Shown in pieces: positions 10,569 through 20,449 of a stretch of 64,000 nt of DNA (positions are counted from its first letter, which is position 1; the number at the start of each line of letters is the position of its first letter). Made by a program: the position numbers and the translations under genes. Origin of the DNA: Spirobacillus cienkowskii (lineage in GTDB: Bacteria; Bdellovibrionota_B; Oligoflexia; Silvanigrellales; Silvanigrellaceae); the NCBI RefSeq assembly GCF_037081835.1, contig NZ_CP146516.1:1325501-1389500 (forward strand), written 5' to 3'. The notes beneath the pieces were generated by a model. The model was not told the DNA's origin, ran no database searches, and saw nothing but the letters and a program-made list of their open reading frames with translations.

Positions 10569-11720
10569 ATGACAAGTTATCATAATAACGCACAAGAAAT
10601 TCGAGAAGTTATTCAGACTGTAAGAGCCTTTGCAGCAAAAGAGCTTGCTCCTTATGCAGACGAGCTCGATCGTGAAGAAAGACTTGCTCCGGGAATTTTT
10701 CGTAGGTTAGGCGAGCTTGGCATCTTGGGGTTAACCTGTCCGGAAGAATTTGGTGGGGCAAAATTAGGGGCTGTCTCAGTTGTTGCCGTTATGGAAGAGC
10801 TTAGTTATGCATGTCCCGGTACGTGTTTGAGTTATCTTGCCCATTCTTTACTTTTTGTTCATAATCTAGCGCAAAATGGTTCTCCAGAACAACTCGTAAG
10901 GTATTTGCCAAATTGTATCTCAGGTGAATCTGTTGGCGGCATGGCAATGACAGAACCTGGGTCAGGTTCGGATGCCATTGGTCTTAGAACCCGTGCTGTT
11001 AAAAAAGGAAATCATTATATATTAAATGGTTCTAAAATGTTTATCACAAATGGACCTGTTGCGGATGTTTTTTTAGTTTACGCGCGTACAGGAGAAAATC
11101 GTACAGACATTTCTACCTTTATTATTGAAAGAGGTTTTCCTGGTTTTTCTGTAGGTAAAAAGTTGTCAAAAATGGGAATGCGTGCAAGTCCAACCGGAGA
11201 GCTCGTTTTTAAAGATTGTATTGTTCCAGAAGAAAATTTAGTAGGAGAAGAAGGCTCTTCTGTAAAACATATGATGAAAAATTTAGATATAGAACGCGTT
11301 GGGCTTGGTGCAATGGCTCTTGGTATTGCACGCGCATGTCTTGATCATTCATTAAAATATTCACAAGAAAGACAACAGTTTTCTGAAAGTATAATCAACT
11401 TTCAAGCAGTCGGTGAAAAAGTTGCAAATATGTATATTGGTTATAGAGCCGCTCGATCCTTTATTTATGAAGCTGCCCAGGTTATTGAAGAAGGCCGTCG
11501 TGCCAATCAAGAGGCTGCTGCGGCAAAAGTATTTGCATCAGAAATGGCGACTAAGGTGGCTCTAGATGCTATTCAAGTGCTTGGTGGCTATGGGTATATT
11601 CGAGAGTTTCCAGTAGAGCGATTGATGCGAGACGCAAAACTCCTTGAAATTGGTGGAGGAACGAGCGAAATTTTACGAAATATAATTGTTAAAGAGTTTG
11701 TTCGTAAAAGCGGTAAATAG
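10569..11720 (+). CDS. liuA: Acyl-CoA dehydrogenase, isovaleryl-CoA dehydrogenase type
   Basis: FAD-dependent alpha,beta-dehydrogenase of 383 residues that would feed the carboxylase with 3-methylcrotonyl-CoA. I start it at the ATG at 10569, because GGAAGGAT at 10553-10560 sits at ideal spacing; an in-frame TTG at 10533 would swallow that site. Family segments include MAMTEPGSGSDAIGL, GSKMFITNGP and GGYGYIREFPVERLMRDAK. The catalytic base gives the subtype. The usual Glu near the C-terminus is absent (EIGGGTSEIL, where MCAD and SCAD have YEGTSQI), while NLDIER carries Glu at the position used by isovaleryl-CoA dehydrogenase. It is separated by about 90 bp from the alpha-subunit gene and is probably the last gene of the operon. 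Citronellyl-CoA dehydrogenase (AtuD) is the alternative. Confidence 0.9.
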   Translation: MTSYHNNAQEIREVIQTVRAFAAKELAPYADELDREERLAPGIFRRLGELGILGLTCPEEFGGAKLGAVSVVAVMEELSYACPGTCLSYLAHSLLFVHNLAQNGSPEQLVRYLPNCISGESVGGMAMTEPGSGSDAIGLRTRAVKKGNHYILNGSKMFITNGPVADVFLVYARTGENRTDISTFIIERGFPGFSVGKKLSKMGMRASPTGELVFKDCIVPEENLVGEEGSSVKHMMKNLDIERVGLGAMALGIARACLDHSLKYSQERQQFSESIINFQAVGEKVANMYIGYRAARSFIYEAAQVIEEGRRANQEAAAAKVFASEMATKVALDAIQVLGGYGYIREFPVERLMRDAKLLEIGGGTSEILRNIIVKEFVRKSGK

Positions 11721-11826
11721 TTTGTTTAGGCGTATTCAAGTATTGAAAGTTGTTTTGTGGCAACCTACAATACTAGTATTAGTGATATTGCATGAGATTC
11801 ATGATCATTAAATTCAGGAGCGTCAT

Positions 11827-12744
11827 TTGCAGGATAGTTCAAACAATCTTATTATAAAAAGCTTGGCGCCTTCTAATGAGCGGCTGCCTCTTTTTATTGT
11901 AGGAGATGTTCATGGGTGTGCTAAAGAGTTGTATGAACTGATAGAATCTGCCAAAAAACATGTTCCAAAGTTTCAATTAATTTTAGTAGGTGATTTGTTT
12001 ACAAAAGGCCCAGATCCCGTTGGTGTCTACGAATTAATTCAACAATATTCTGCATTATGTATCAAAGGAAATCACGATTGGGCATTATGGTCTACAATCC
12101 AATTTGCACACAAAAGAAGTTTTCGTACTTTAGCAGAACATACAAAACAAACCTTACATCTTATTCGCTATCATAAAAGAGCTATTTTTGAATTTCTTTG
12201 TAATCTTCCACATGCTTTTGTAACAACAATAATTTCGGCTTTAAATAGAAATAATTGGGAATCAGAATATCCATTAATTATTGTTCACGCGGGATTGGAT
12301 GCAACAAAAGGTTTACTCGGCACTTCAGAAAGAATGCTGTTAACAGCCCGGTATGTAAAATGGGATTCTAAAAATACAGATGATAGAAAGCTTGTGGTGG
12401 TTCCTGCAGGTTACCGTTCAGAAATTTTAAAACAACAATTTAGCAATGAACAGCAAAATATGAATAGCGAAAAAGAAAAATTTCGTTGGCATGAACTGCA
12501 TAATGGACCAGCACTAGTTGTCTTTGGTCATGATGCAAAGCAAGGTTTGTTTAGAAAAACTTTACCATCTGGAAGACCAATTTGTGTAGGAATTGATACA
12601 GGTTGTACTTACGGCAATAGTTTAACTGGTTATTTTCCAGAATTTGATTTAGCGATACAAGTTCGTTCTCATAGAAAATATTTTGATGTGAAAAAAAATG
12701 TTATTCTCTTAAAACCTCAAAATTCGCGTAGTATAGTTGTTTGA
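11827..12744 (+). CDS. Metallophosphoesterase of the PPP/ApaH-like family
   Basis: Calcineurin-like metal-dependent phosphatase, 305 residues. The three metal-binding blocks are visible: GDVHGC near residue 26, GDLFTKGPDPVGV near 55 and GNHDWA near 82, followed by VHAGLD near 155 and GHDAKQG near 235. The second block has FTKG where protein phosphatases and ApaH have DRG. The start is TTG at 11827 with CAGGAG ending 6 bases upstream; no ATG fits better. Possible substrates are diadenosine polyphosphates (ApaH/PrpE-like) or phosphoproteins, and the sequence alone does not decide. It lies 23 bp before an acyl-AMP ligase-like gene and upstream of the PrkA kinase genes, so a role in that stress module is possible. 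Confidence 0.8.
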   Translation: MQDSSNNLIIKSLAPSNERLPLFIVGDVHGCAKELYELIESAKKHVPKFQLILVGDLFTKGPDPVGVYELIQQYSALCIKGNHDWALWSTIQFAHKRSFRTLAEHTKQTLHLIRYHKRAIFEFLCNLPHAFVTTIISALNRNNWESEYPLIIVHAGLDATKGLLGTSERMLLTARYVKWDSKNTDDRKLVVVPAGYRSEILKQQFSNEQQNMNSEKEKFRWHELHNGPALVVFGHDAKQGLFRKTLPSGRPICVGIDTGCTYGNSLTGYFPEFDLAIQVRSHRKYFDVKKNVILLKPQNSRSIVV

Positions 12745-12766
12745 TACGTAGATTGGATTTTGTTTT

Positions 12767-14602
12767 ATGACGGTTAAAAGTTCTAAGGATTTAGAAATAA
12801 ACATTGAATATAATCATTTGTTTAAAGGCGCGGATGCGTTTTTTAATTTACTATTAAATCAATCTGTAAAAATAAATTTTGTGACTGTCAGAACATACTG
12901 TAATGGGGCGTGGCATCAATTATCAGGGAAGGATTTTTGTGCACATCTTGGGCGTGCAACGCAATATTGGGCAGATTTATTACCAATTTCAGAACGTGTT
13001 CATGGACAAAGTATTATCCTTTTAGGTCGCAATTCGTATAATACATTTATTGCAACTTTAGGAGGTGTTTTAGCAGGATTGGATGTGATGTCTGCACCAC
13101 CACACATGTCTAAAAATGATTTAAAGTGGTGCGTTAATTATTTTAAAGGTGTTGCAATAGCGACAGATATTGATGAGCTTGCTGGTCAATTGGATGACTT
13201 TTCGGTTCCCGTTTTAAATATTTCAACTGCAGCATGGATGCCTCAAGATAAACATCCAGAGCCACCGTTATTATCTCTTTATCGAGAAACTAAAACTTTG
13301 CCAACAGAAGATTTTTCTGAAGATAATATAATAAATAATAATGCCAAAAGTATATTAGAAAATTTTACTATTTTACCAGAAGATTCGCCTTGGCGTAAAA
13401 TTAAGCCAGGAAGATTTTCATTTGTTTCATTTGGCCATGATGGGTTTCAAAAACCTGAAATATTACAACCTGATGCTTTAGTCATTACAGCACAAAACTT
13501 TATTATTCATGCAGAATTTCCTAAGCAAATATTTTGGAAAAGCATGGAGCTCATGATTCCAAGTAATCCTTTTTCCCATTTGAGTCGTTTTTGTGCCATG
13601 CTTAAAAATGGAATTATTGGATTTCCAAATCCCAGTGCCGATTGGGAAGTCAATTTACGAATTTTAAGGCCTAGTTTTATTTTTGCAAGCACTCTTGAAA
13701 CCCAACAAATTTCTTCTTTTATAGAAACAGTCGAAAAAAGATTGACAAATAATCCGCGATTTCAGGTTAGCGAAAAAATTGAAAAAGCACAGTTATTGCT
13801 TGCTTCCAATAGAGCTATGAAAATTCCAGAAGGAATTTTTGACGCCTTAAAAAGTTCTTTAAGAAAAGCCTCTCGATTTATTTCTGGAAAATCATTTTTA
13901 AAAGAAGCTGTTGAGGATTTACAATTTGTTGTTCATGGACTTGCACCAGCAGTAGAAGCAAATGTGAGAACTTTAGAAAAATTGGGTATTCCTGTAATTG
14001 AATCTTATGGCACCACACATGCTGCAGGAATGTTATCGAGTAATTTATTTTTGACTCCGCATTTTAAAGTAATTGGAACACCATTGCCTCATGTAAACTT
14101 TAGATTAGGAGCACATTCAACTTTAGAATATCGACTGTCATCAAGTTTTTTTGAAAATAGTGGAAATTGGGAAGAAACGGGTGATGTTGCGCAAATGACT
14201 CCTTTTGGTTTTATAATTACAGGAAGAAAACGTCATTTGTTTGTAACGTTAGGCGGTACTGTAGTGTCTCCTGTTCGTCTTGAGCAGCTGCTAAAAGAAA
14301 ATGATATTATAACCGATGCCTGTGTCATTGGAGATAAGATGCCTTATTTATCAGCCTTAATAGTATTAAATCACGATGCATTAGCTGATTTTCGAGTTTC
14401 TCCAGATAAAATTCGGCAACAGGTGCAAGAAGTTGTAGATAAAGTTAACGAAACATTACCTCGTAACGTAACGTTAAAAAAATTTTCAATACTCGATAAA
14501 CCGTTTACAGAATCAAGTGGCGAAAAATTAACAAATGGAGAAATAAATAGACTTAAAATTCAAGAAACCAGATCGAGTCTGATAAGTTCTCTTTATCAAT
14601 AA
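12767..14602 (+). CDS. Degenerate AMP-binding (acyl-CoA synthetase-like) protein
   Basis: The 611-residue layout is that of long-chain acyl-CoA synthetases: an N-terminal region with an SIILLGRNSYNTFIATLGG segment, a central region, and a C-terminal part with GDVAQMTPFGFIITGRKRHL and SPVRLEQLLKENDIITDACV. The nucleotide-binding P-loop, normally a Ser/Thr/Gly-rich stretch ending PK, is replaced by FVSFGHDGFQKPE (about 13421-13458). The YGxTE motif reads YGTTHAAGM, losing the Glu that helps bind ATP and Mg. Adenylation is therefore doubtful; it may bind acyl chains or act as a regulator. It lies 23 bp after the phosphatase and 81 bp before prkA. Fold assignment is solid, function unknown. Confidence 0.75.
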   Translation: MTVKSSKDLEINIEYNHLFKGADAFFNLLLNQSVKINFVTVRTYCNGAWHQLSGKDFCAHLGRATQYWADLLPISERVHGQSIILLGRNSYNTFIATLGGVLAGLDVMSAPPHMSKNDLKWCVNYFKGVAIATDIDELAGQLDDFSVPVLNISTAAWMPQDKHPEPPLLSLYRETKTLPTEDFSEDNIINNNAKSILENFTILPEDSPWRKIKPGRFSFVSFGHDGFQKPEILQPDALVITAQNFIIHAEFPKQIFWKSMELMIPSNPFSHLSRFCAMLKNGIIGFPNPSADWEVNLRILRPSFIFASTLETQQISSFIETVEKRLTNNPRFQVSEKIEKAQLLLASNRAMKIPEGIFDALKSSLRKASRFISGKSFLKEAVEDLQFVVHGLAPAVEANVRTLEKLGIPVIESYGTTHAAGMLSSNLFLTPHFKVIGTPLPHVNFRLGAHSTLEYRLSSSFFENSGNWEETGDVAQMTPFGFIITGRKRHLFVTLGGTVVSPVRLEQLLKENDIITDACVIGDKMPYLSALIVLNHDALADFRVSPDKIRQQVQEVVDKVNETLPRNVTLKKFSILDKPFTESSGEKLTNGEINRLKIQETRSSLISSLYQ

Positions 14603-14683
14603 ATGCTTTTTATTACGATTTGCGACATTATTTAATTTGATATAATCTTGTTTTCATAATTTTCCTCACTCATTGGAGGTTTC

Positions 14684-16750
14684 ATGCAGCTTCATACTGA
14701 AAAAGTTTTTGAACTTGTTAGGGAAGTTTATAGCCCAACGTTATTTAATGAGTTGAATTGGACAGGAAGTTATTCTGATTATATTGTAATGGTCGAAAAA
14801 AATCCGAAAATTTGTAGAACAGCTTTTCAAAGAATTTATGATCTTATCATGCATTTTGGCTCTTATGAATATGTGGAACACAAGAAAAAGCTGATTCATT
14901 ATAAGTTTTTTGATGATCCATTGAATAATGGTAAAGATGCTGTTTTTGGTTTGGATGTGCATATTTCAAAATTGGTCAATTTTTTTAAAGCAGCATCTCT
15001 TCGTTATGGTCCAGAAAAGAGAGTTTTGTTGTTACATGGTCCCGTTGGTAGCGCAAAATCAACGATTGCCAGATTACTAAAAAAAGGTGTTGAATGGTAT
15101 TCACATCAAGCAGAAGGTGCATTGTATACATACGAGTGGATTAATCTTCATGATAAACTTAAAATGGAAGACACAATGCCATGCCCAATTCATGAAGAGC
15201 CTCTGCAATTAATTCCCGAAGAAGCGCGTGCAAAAGTTTTTAGTTTATTAAATAAGGGGAAAGGATTTCAAGATCGTATTCATGTAGATGGCGGTCTTTG
15301 TCCTGCATGCCGTTATGTTTATAACGAATTGATGCGTCAGTATAATGGTGATTGGGAAAAGCTAACTAAAAGTCATATTTCAGTAAAAAGATTGTTACTT
15401 TCTGAAAAAGACAGAGTTGGTATTGGTACCTTTCAGCCTAAAGATGAAAAAAACCAAGACTCTACTGAGCTCACTGGAGACCTCAATTACAGAAAAATTG
15501 CAGAGTATGGCTCGGATTCAGACCCGCGCGCGTTTAATTTTGATGGGGAATTTAATATTGCTAACAGAGGTATAGTCGAATTTGTAGAAATGTTAAAACT
15601 TGATGTAGCCTTTCTTTATGATTTACTTGGAGCTTCGCAAGAGCATAAAATTAAACCCAAAAAATTTGCTCAAACAGATATTGATGAAGTGATTATTGGG
15701 CATACCAATGAACCAGAGTATCGCAAACTGCAAAATAATGAATTTATGGAAGCGTTGCGAGATAGAACTGTTAAAATTGATGTTCCTTATATTACAAAAT
15801 TAAAAGAAGAAGTTAAAATTTATCGTAAAGACTTTAATCCAGAAACTGTGCCTCATATTCACATTGCTCCACACACAATTGATACAGCAGCTATGTGGGG
15901 AATTTTAACAAGACTTGAGGAACCTAAAAAAGCAAATTTAACTGTTATGCAAAAAATGAAGCTTTATGATGGTAAAACGTTATCTGGTTATACAGAAGAT
16001 AATATAAAAGAATTGCGCAAAGATGCGTTACGCGAAGGTTTGGATGGTATTTCTCCTCGCTATATTCAAGATAAACTATCAAACTCTTTAGTCGAAGATA
16101 GAGGAAATGGATGTATTAATCCATTTATTGTTTTAAATGAACTTGAAGGTGGTTTAAAAAACCATAGCTTAATTCGTGATGAAGAAACTAAAAAGCGTTA
16201 CAGAGAACTCTTGGCAGTTGTTAAACAAGAATATGAAGATATTGTTAAAAATGAAGTACAAAGAGCAATTTCTGCAGATGAAGAAGCGATTGCTAAACTT
16301 TGTGGAAATTATATAGATAATGTAAAAGCATACACCCAAAAAGAACGTGTTCGTAATAAGTATACAGGAATGAGTGAAGAGCCTGACGAGCGATTGATGC
16401 GCAGTATAGAAGAAAAAATTGATATTCCTGAAAGTCGTAAAGACGATTTTAGACGGGAGATCATGAATTATATTGGTGCATTGGCACTTGAGGGTAAAAT
16501 ATTTGATTACAAAACAAATGAAAGATTGCATAAAGCTTTAGAGCTAAAACTATTTGAAGATCAAAAAGATACTATTAAATTAACAAGTTTAGTGAGTAAC
16601 GTTGTTGATAAAGAAACACAAGCTAAAATAGATGTTGTTAAAAATAGATTAATTAAAAACTATGGATACTGCGATATTTGTTCAACTGATGCATTGCATT
16701 TTGTTGCAAGTATATTTGCGCGTGGTGATGTTAAAAGAAACTTAAATTAG
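14684..16750 (+). CDS. prkA: PrkA family serine protein kinase
   Basis: AAA-fused serine protein kinase, 688 residues, linked to stress and stationary-phase or sporulation responses in bacteria. Walker A GPVGSAKS is at residues 119-126. The segments [36 protein letters not shown] and IGHTNEPEY are characteristic of the family, and the C-terminal half carries the PrkA kinase-like domain. TGGAGGT sits just upstream of the ATG, so the start is secure. It heads the classic prkA-yeaH-spoVR trio, with yeaH 46 bp downstream. In Escherichia coli the equivalent yeaG-yeaH operon responds to nitrogen starvation; here the regulation is not visible in the sequence. Confidence 0.96.
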   Translation: MQLHTEKVFELVREVYSPTLFNELNWTGSYSDYIVMVEKNPKICRTAFQRIYDLIMHFGSYEYVEHKKKLIHYKFFDDPLNNGKDAVFGLDVHISKLVNFFKAASLRYGPEKRVLLLHGPVGSAKSTIARLLKKGVEWYSHQAEGALYTYEWINLHDKLKMEDTMPCPIHEEPLQLIPEEARAKVFSLLNKGKGFQDRIHVDGGLCPACRYVYNELMRQYNGDWEKLTKSHISVKRLLLSEKDRVGIGTFQPKDEKNQDSTELTGDLNYRKIAEYGSDSDPRAFNFDGEFNIANRGIVEFVEMLKLDVAFLYDLLGASQEHKIKPKKFAQTDIDEVIIGHTNEPEYRKLQNNEFMEALRDRTVKIDVPYITKLKEEVKIYRKDFNPETVPHIHIAPHTIDTAAMWGILTRLEEPKKANLTVMQKMKLYDGKTLSGYTEDNIKELRKDALREGLDGISPRYIQDKLSNSLVEDRGNGCINPFIVLNELEGGLKNHSLIRDEETKKRYRELLAVVKQEYEDIVKNEVQRAISADEEAIAKLCGNYIDNVKAYTQKERVRNKYTGMSEEPDERLMRSIEEKIDIPESRKDDFRREIMNYIGALALEGKIFDYKTNERLHKALELKLFEDQKDTIKLTSLVSNVVDKETQAKIDVVKNRLIKNYGYCDICSTDALHFVASIFARGDVKRNLN

Positions 16751-16796
16751 TTTTGTAAAATTTTTAAAAACCTCTTGTTAGAGAAGGCTAAATTTT

Positions 16797-17900
16797 ATGA
16801 AAATGGAAACTGATGTTAACCGTTTCAGAAAAATAGTCAGAGGAAAAATTAAAGACAATTTAAAACGCTTTATTTCATCCGGAGAGCTTATTGGCAGACA
16901 AGGAAATAAACAGGTTTCAATTCCACTGCCAAGAATTGATCTTCCGCGTTTTGAATTTGGCGGTAATCAACAACGGGGTGTGGGGCAAGGTGATGGAGAG
17001 CCAGGGGATCCAGTAAATCAAGGACAACCACAACCTGGCGAAGGAGAGGCGGGACAAAATCCAGGTGAACACAGTATGGAAGTTGATGTCAGCCTCGATG
17101 AATTAGCTGGAATTTTAGGTGAAGAACTTGGTTTACCGAGAATCGAAGACAAGGGCAAAAAAAATATTACCCAAAAAAAATACAAATATCAGGGGGTGCT
17201 TAGAAACGGACCAGAGAGTTTACGCAATTTTAAAAGAACCTACAAAGAAGCATTAAAAAGACAAATTAGCGTAGGTGACTATACGCAAGACAAACCCATT
17301 GTCATTCCAATTAAAGACGACAAAAGGTATCGTAGTTTTCGTATTGAAGAAAAACCGGAAGCCAGTGCGGCAATTATTTATATGATGGATGTTTCTGGCT
17401 CAATGGGTGACGAGCAAAAAGAAATCGTAAGACTCACATCATTTTGGTTAAATACTTGGCTGAAACATAACTACGATAACCTTGATACGCGTTTTATTAT
17501 TCACGATGCCATTGCCCGAGAAGTGGATGAGCATACATTTTATCACACAAAAGAATCGGGCGGAACTTTAATTAGCAGTGCTTACAAATTATGCGAAAAA
17601 ATTATTTTAGAAAGTTATCCCGCTTCGGAATGGAATATTTATTTATTTCATTTTTCTGATGGTGACAACTGGAGTGGCAATGACACCAATGAATGTATGA
17701 ATTTATTGGATAGTGTTTTACTCCCATCAAGTAATCTATTTTCTTATGGTCAAGTTGAAAGTCGCTATGGCAGCGGACAATTTTTAAAAGATTTAGAAAA
17801 GCATTATGGCGATCAAAATGAAAAAGTTATTATTCATCAAATAAAAGACAGAGATGGTATTATGAATGCTTTGCGATCCTTTCTCGGCAAGGGGAAATAA
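16797..17900 (+). CDS. yeaH: YeaH/YhbH family protein (DUF444, VWA-like)
   Basis: DUF444 protein of 367 residues, partner of PrkA in many bacteria. A basic N-terminus (1-40) leads into a Gly/Gln/Pro-rich low-complexity stretch at about 56-92, then a von Willebrand A-like domain. The metal-ion-dependent adhesion site [10 protein letters not shown] at 197-206 has Asp198, Ser200 and Ser202 in DxSxS spacing, and [10 protein letters not shown] follows later. VWA domains next to AAA ATPases usually act as adaptors, so it probably links PrkA to clients; that is inference. AGAAGG precedes the ATG at 16797; a second ATG two codons on would change little. It is 2 bp from spoVR. Confidence 0.93.
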   Translation: MKMETDVNRFRKIVRGKIKDNLKRFISSGELIGRQGNKQVSIPLPRIDLPRFEFGGNQQRGVGQGDGEPGDPVNQGQPQPGEGEAGQNPGEHSMEVDVSLDELAGILGEELGLPRIEDKGKKNITQKKYKYQGVLRNGPESLRNFKRTYKEALKRQISVGDYTQDKPIVIPIKDDKRYRSFRIEEKPEASAAIIYMMDVSGSMGDEQKEIVRLTSFWLNTWLKHNYDNLDTRFIIHDAIAREVDEHTFYHTKESGGTLISSAYKLCEKIILESYPASEWNIYLFHFSDGDNWSGNDTNECMNLLDSVLLPSSNLFSYGQVESRYGSGQFLKDLEKHYGDQNEKVIIHQIKDRDGIMNALRSFLGKGK

Positions 17901-17902
17901 TT

Positions 17903-19441
17903 ATGGTTATGGATCCTCGATTAACCAGTGAGCTAACGCCTGAATTAAAAGAAATTGTCTCAGAAATTGAAAGTCATGCGCGAAACTTAGGATTAGATTT
18001 TTTTCCCACTATTTTTGAAATGGTTGATTATCAACAAATGAGCGAAATCGCTGCGTATGGTGGTTTTCCGACTCGTTATCCTCATTGGCGTTTTGGTATG
18101 GAATACGAGCGCATTGCAAAAAGTTATGAATATGGCTTATCCCTTATTTATGAAATGGTGATTAATAATGATCCTTGTTATGCATATCTATTAAGAAGCA
18201 ATTCGTTAGTTGATCAAAAAACTGTGATAGCTCATGTCTATGGGCATTGTGATTTTTTTAAAAATAATTATTGTTTTGCTCATACAAACAGAAAAATGTT
18301 AGATGAAATGGCAAATCATGGGAGTCGTGTTCGGAGATATATTGAAGAAGTTGGTCATGACGAAGTAGAATCTTTTATTGATATTTGTCTATCATTAGAA
18401 AACTTAATCGATCAGCATGGTCCTCATATTCGTCGTGAGTACAGGCCAAAGGATAAAGACAATTATGATGAAAGTTTGATTTCTCCTGATAAGCTTCCTG
18501 TTCCTAAACTTCCTTCTTTGCGCGGCTATATGGAAGGCTATATTAATCCTGATAGTTACGTTAAAGAGCAACAGGCAAAAGTCATTCTCGAAAAAGAAAA
18601 AGAAAAAAAATTTCCAGAAAGTTCTGTGCGTGATGTGTTGAAATTTTTGTTAGAGTATGCACCCCTTAATTCTTGGCAACGGGATGTTTTATCAATTGTT
18701 CGAGAAGAGGCGTATTATTTTGCTCCTCAAGGACAGACAAAAATTATGAATGAAGGCTGGGCTGTTTATTGGCATTCTAAAATATTAACGCAGCTTGTTT
18801 TAAAAGACTCTGAAGTGATTGATTATTGCGATCACTATGCTGGAGTTGTGCAAATGTCAGGACAACGTTTAAATCCTTATAAACTTGGTGTAGAGCTCAT
18901 GAGGCATATAGAAAAGCGTTGGAACTGTGGACAATTTGGTTTGGAATACACGTTGTGTGATGATCCGCAAGTCCGAAGAAATTGGAATAAAAATGCAAAT
19001 AAAGGAATGGAAAAATTATTTGAAGTGAGAAGATTTCATAACGATATCACTTTTATTGATGAATTTTTAGATGAAGACTTTTGTGAAGATGCGAAATTAT
19101 TTACATGGGTGCAAGATAGGCGATCCGGTCAAGCGATTATTCATGACCGTGATTTTAAAACGATTAAAAAAGATTTGCTCGACTCTATGACAAATTTTGG
19201 ACAACCTATTATTGATGTTGTTGATGGCAACTTTAAAAACCGAGGAGAGCTGTTACTGAGACATCGACATCAAGGAAAAGATTTAAAAATAGATTGGGCT
19301 GTAGAAACATTAAAAAATATCTTTAAAATTTGGAATCGACCTGTAAATATTGCAACATTTATAGAATCAGAATCAAAAGTCATTCATTATGATGGGGCGG
19401 AGCCTAGAATCGAAAAAGGGGTGCAATTTAGTAATAATTAA
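17903..19441 (+). CDS. spoVR: SpoVR family protein
   Basis: SpoVR homologue, 512 residues, the usual length. Family segments are visible: FEMVDYQQMSEIAAYGGFP, HWRFGMEYERI, EMVINNDPCYAYLL and HVYGHCDFFKNN in the N-terminal third, MNEGWAVYWHSKI in the middle, and NPYKLGVELMRHIEKRWN later. His and Glu residues in these motifs suggest a metalloprotein; the activity is unknown. In Bacillus the protein supports spore cortex formation, but the family is widespread in non-sporulating bacteria beside prkA and yeaH. The ATG is 2 bp after the yeaH stop, so the genes are cotranscribed. It ends 8 bp from the convergent response regulator. Confidence 0.95.
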   Translation: MVMDPRLTSELTPELKEIVSEIESHARNLGLDFFPTIFEMVDYQQMSEIAAYGGFPTRYPHWRFGMEYERIAKSYEYGLSLIYEMVINNDPCYAYLLRSNSLVDQKTVIAHVYGHCDFFKNNYCFAHTNRKMLDEMANHGSRVRRYIEEVGHDEVESFIDICLSLENLIDQHGPHIRREYRPKDKDNYDESLISPDKLPVPKLPSLRGYMEGYINPDSYVKEQQAKVILEKEKEKKFPESSVRDVLKFLLEYAPLNSWQRDVLSIVREEAYYFAPQGQTKIMNEGWAVYWHSKILTQLVLKDSEVIDYCDHYAGVVQMSGQRLNPYKLGVELMRHIEKRWNCGQFGLEYTLCDDPQVRRNWNKNANKGMEKLFEVRRFHNDITFIDEFLDEDFCEDAKLFTWVQDRRSGQAIIHDRDFKTIKKDLLDSMTNFGQPIIDVVDGNFKNRGELLLRHRHQGKDLKIDWAVETLKNIFKIWNRPVNIATFIESESKVIHYDGAEPRIEKGVQFSNN

Positions 19442-19449
19442 AAAATTTG

Positions 19450-19842
19450 CTAGTTATTAACTAGTTTTTGAATTTTAGCTTTAAATTCATCAATTTTAAA
19501 AGGTTTTAATATAAATCCATCTGCTTTTAAGCTCATGCCTTGCATGATGTATTTTTTCTCTTTAATAGAAGTAAAAAAAACGACCTTAAATTTTCTTTTA
19601 GGAAATCTATCTTTAATATTATGCATCACCGCAAATCCGTTTTTGTCTGGCATGTAAATATCAAGAAGTATTAAACTTAAACTATGAATATTTGCTAAAA
19701 TTTGAGTAATGAGTTCATCAACATTATAACAGCACACAACTTTATAACCTATCGATTCTATAACTTTTTTTGTTACAAGATGAATTTCTTCCATGTCATC
19801 TAATAAAATAACAACTTTTTCTGTTCCCATTTTTAACACCAT
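19450..19842 (-). CDS. Single-domain response regulator (CheY-like receiver)
   Basis: Receiver domain only, 130 residues, no output domain. Acidic pocket Asp15-Asp16, phospho-acceptor Asp61 in LLDIYMPDKNG, switch Thr91 (VFFTS) and Lys113 (LKPF) are all present, so phosphorylation should work. It could act like CheY or Spo0F, or through a protein partner. No histidine kinase is in the window. The ATG at 19842 has no clear ribosome site; an ATG four codons later (19830) is an equally good start. It converges on spoVR. A short CTAGTT-ATT-AACTAG inverted repeat followed by T5 at about 19450-19470 could be a weak terminator but lies partly inside this gene. Confidence 0.9.
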   Translation of the reverse strand: MVLKMGTEKVVILLDDMEEIHLVTKKVIESIGYKVVCCYNVDELITQILANIHSLSLILLDIYMPDKNGFAVMHNIKDRFPKRKFKVVFFTSIKEKKYIMQGMSLKADGFILKPFKIDEFKAKIQKLVNN

Positions 19843-20021
19843 TTCTATGTTATTTATATAATCTATCGGAAAATTTAAAAGTCTCTAAATTTTAATAAAT
19901 TTAGTCAATTATCTGACAACTTCATTTTAAATCATAAATTATAAAATCTTTTTAAGTAAATCAGTTACCTAAAGCTTATTTAGGAATTAACCGATATTGT
20001 TAAAAAGAGGAGATTAGTCAT

Positions 20022-20192
20022 ATGAGTATGAATCCAAAAGAAGATAGAATTAAAAGTGAAAAATATAGAAGAGATGGCGCAAAATATGTTTGCAATAAAT
20101 GCAAAAATAAATATTTTTCAAAAGAAGATGTAGAAAAATGCTATGATAGTCATTTTGCCCCAGCAGGAAAAACTTCAGATAACAAAAAATAA
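20022..20192 (+). CDS. Small zinc-finger-like protein (56 residues)
   Basis: A 56-residue frame starting at ATG 20022 behind a strong GAGGAG at 20007-20012, spacing 9. The protein is Lys/Asp/Glu-rich. It has a CxxC pair (Cys24, Cys27) followed by Cys40 and His44, a C2HC arrangement likely to bind one zinc ion. There is no signal peptide or membrane segment, so it should be cytosolic. I do not recognise the family; a nucleic-acid-binding or protein-binding adaptor is possible but unproven. It lies divergent from the response regulator, about 180 bp away. Confidence 0.7.
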   Translation: MSMNPKEDRIKSEKYRRDGAKYVCNKCKNKYFSKEDVEKCYDSHFAPAGKTSDNKK

Positions 20193-20345
20193 AAAAAAAA
20201 TTACAAAAAATCTAATTTATTTGTAAAAATTATTAATATTTTTAAATATTTTATATTATTAAAATTAATAATAACATAAATCTAAAATAATAATATAATT
20301 ATATTATTAATAATATTTTTAAATATTTATACAAACTCTATCTAT

Positions 20346-20374
20346 TTGACATTTAAAATTTTGATTAATATACA
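20346..20374 (+). promoter_or_regulatory. Probable sigma-70 promoter of the GDSL lipase gene
   Basis: TTGACA at 20346-20351, a 17-bp spacer and TATACA at 20369-20374, about 75 bp upstream of the lipase ATG. The -35 box is consensus and the -10 box matches 4-5 of 6. It lies in a very AT-rich 257-bp gap after the zinc-finger gene, so chance similarity is possible, but the -35 and spacing are good. Confidence 0.55.
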
Positions 20375-20449
20375 AACTTTGATTTTTTGTATTGTTTAAT
20401 ACCACTAAATCAATTGTATTTTTTTGTTTACTCCTATAAGAGGAAAAAT

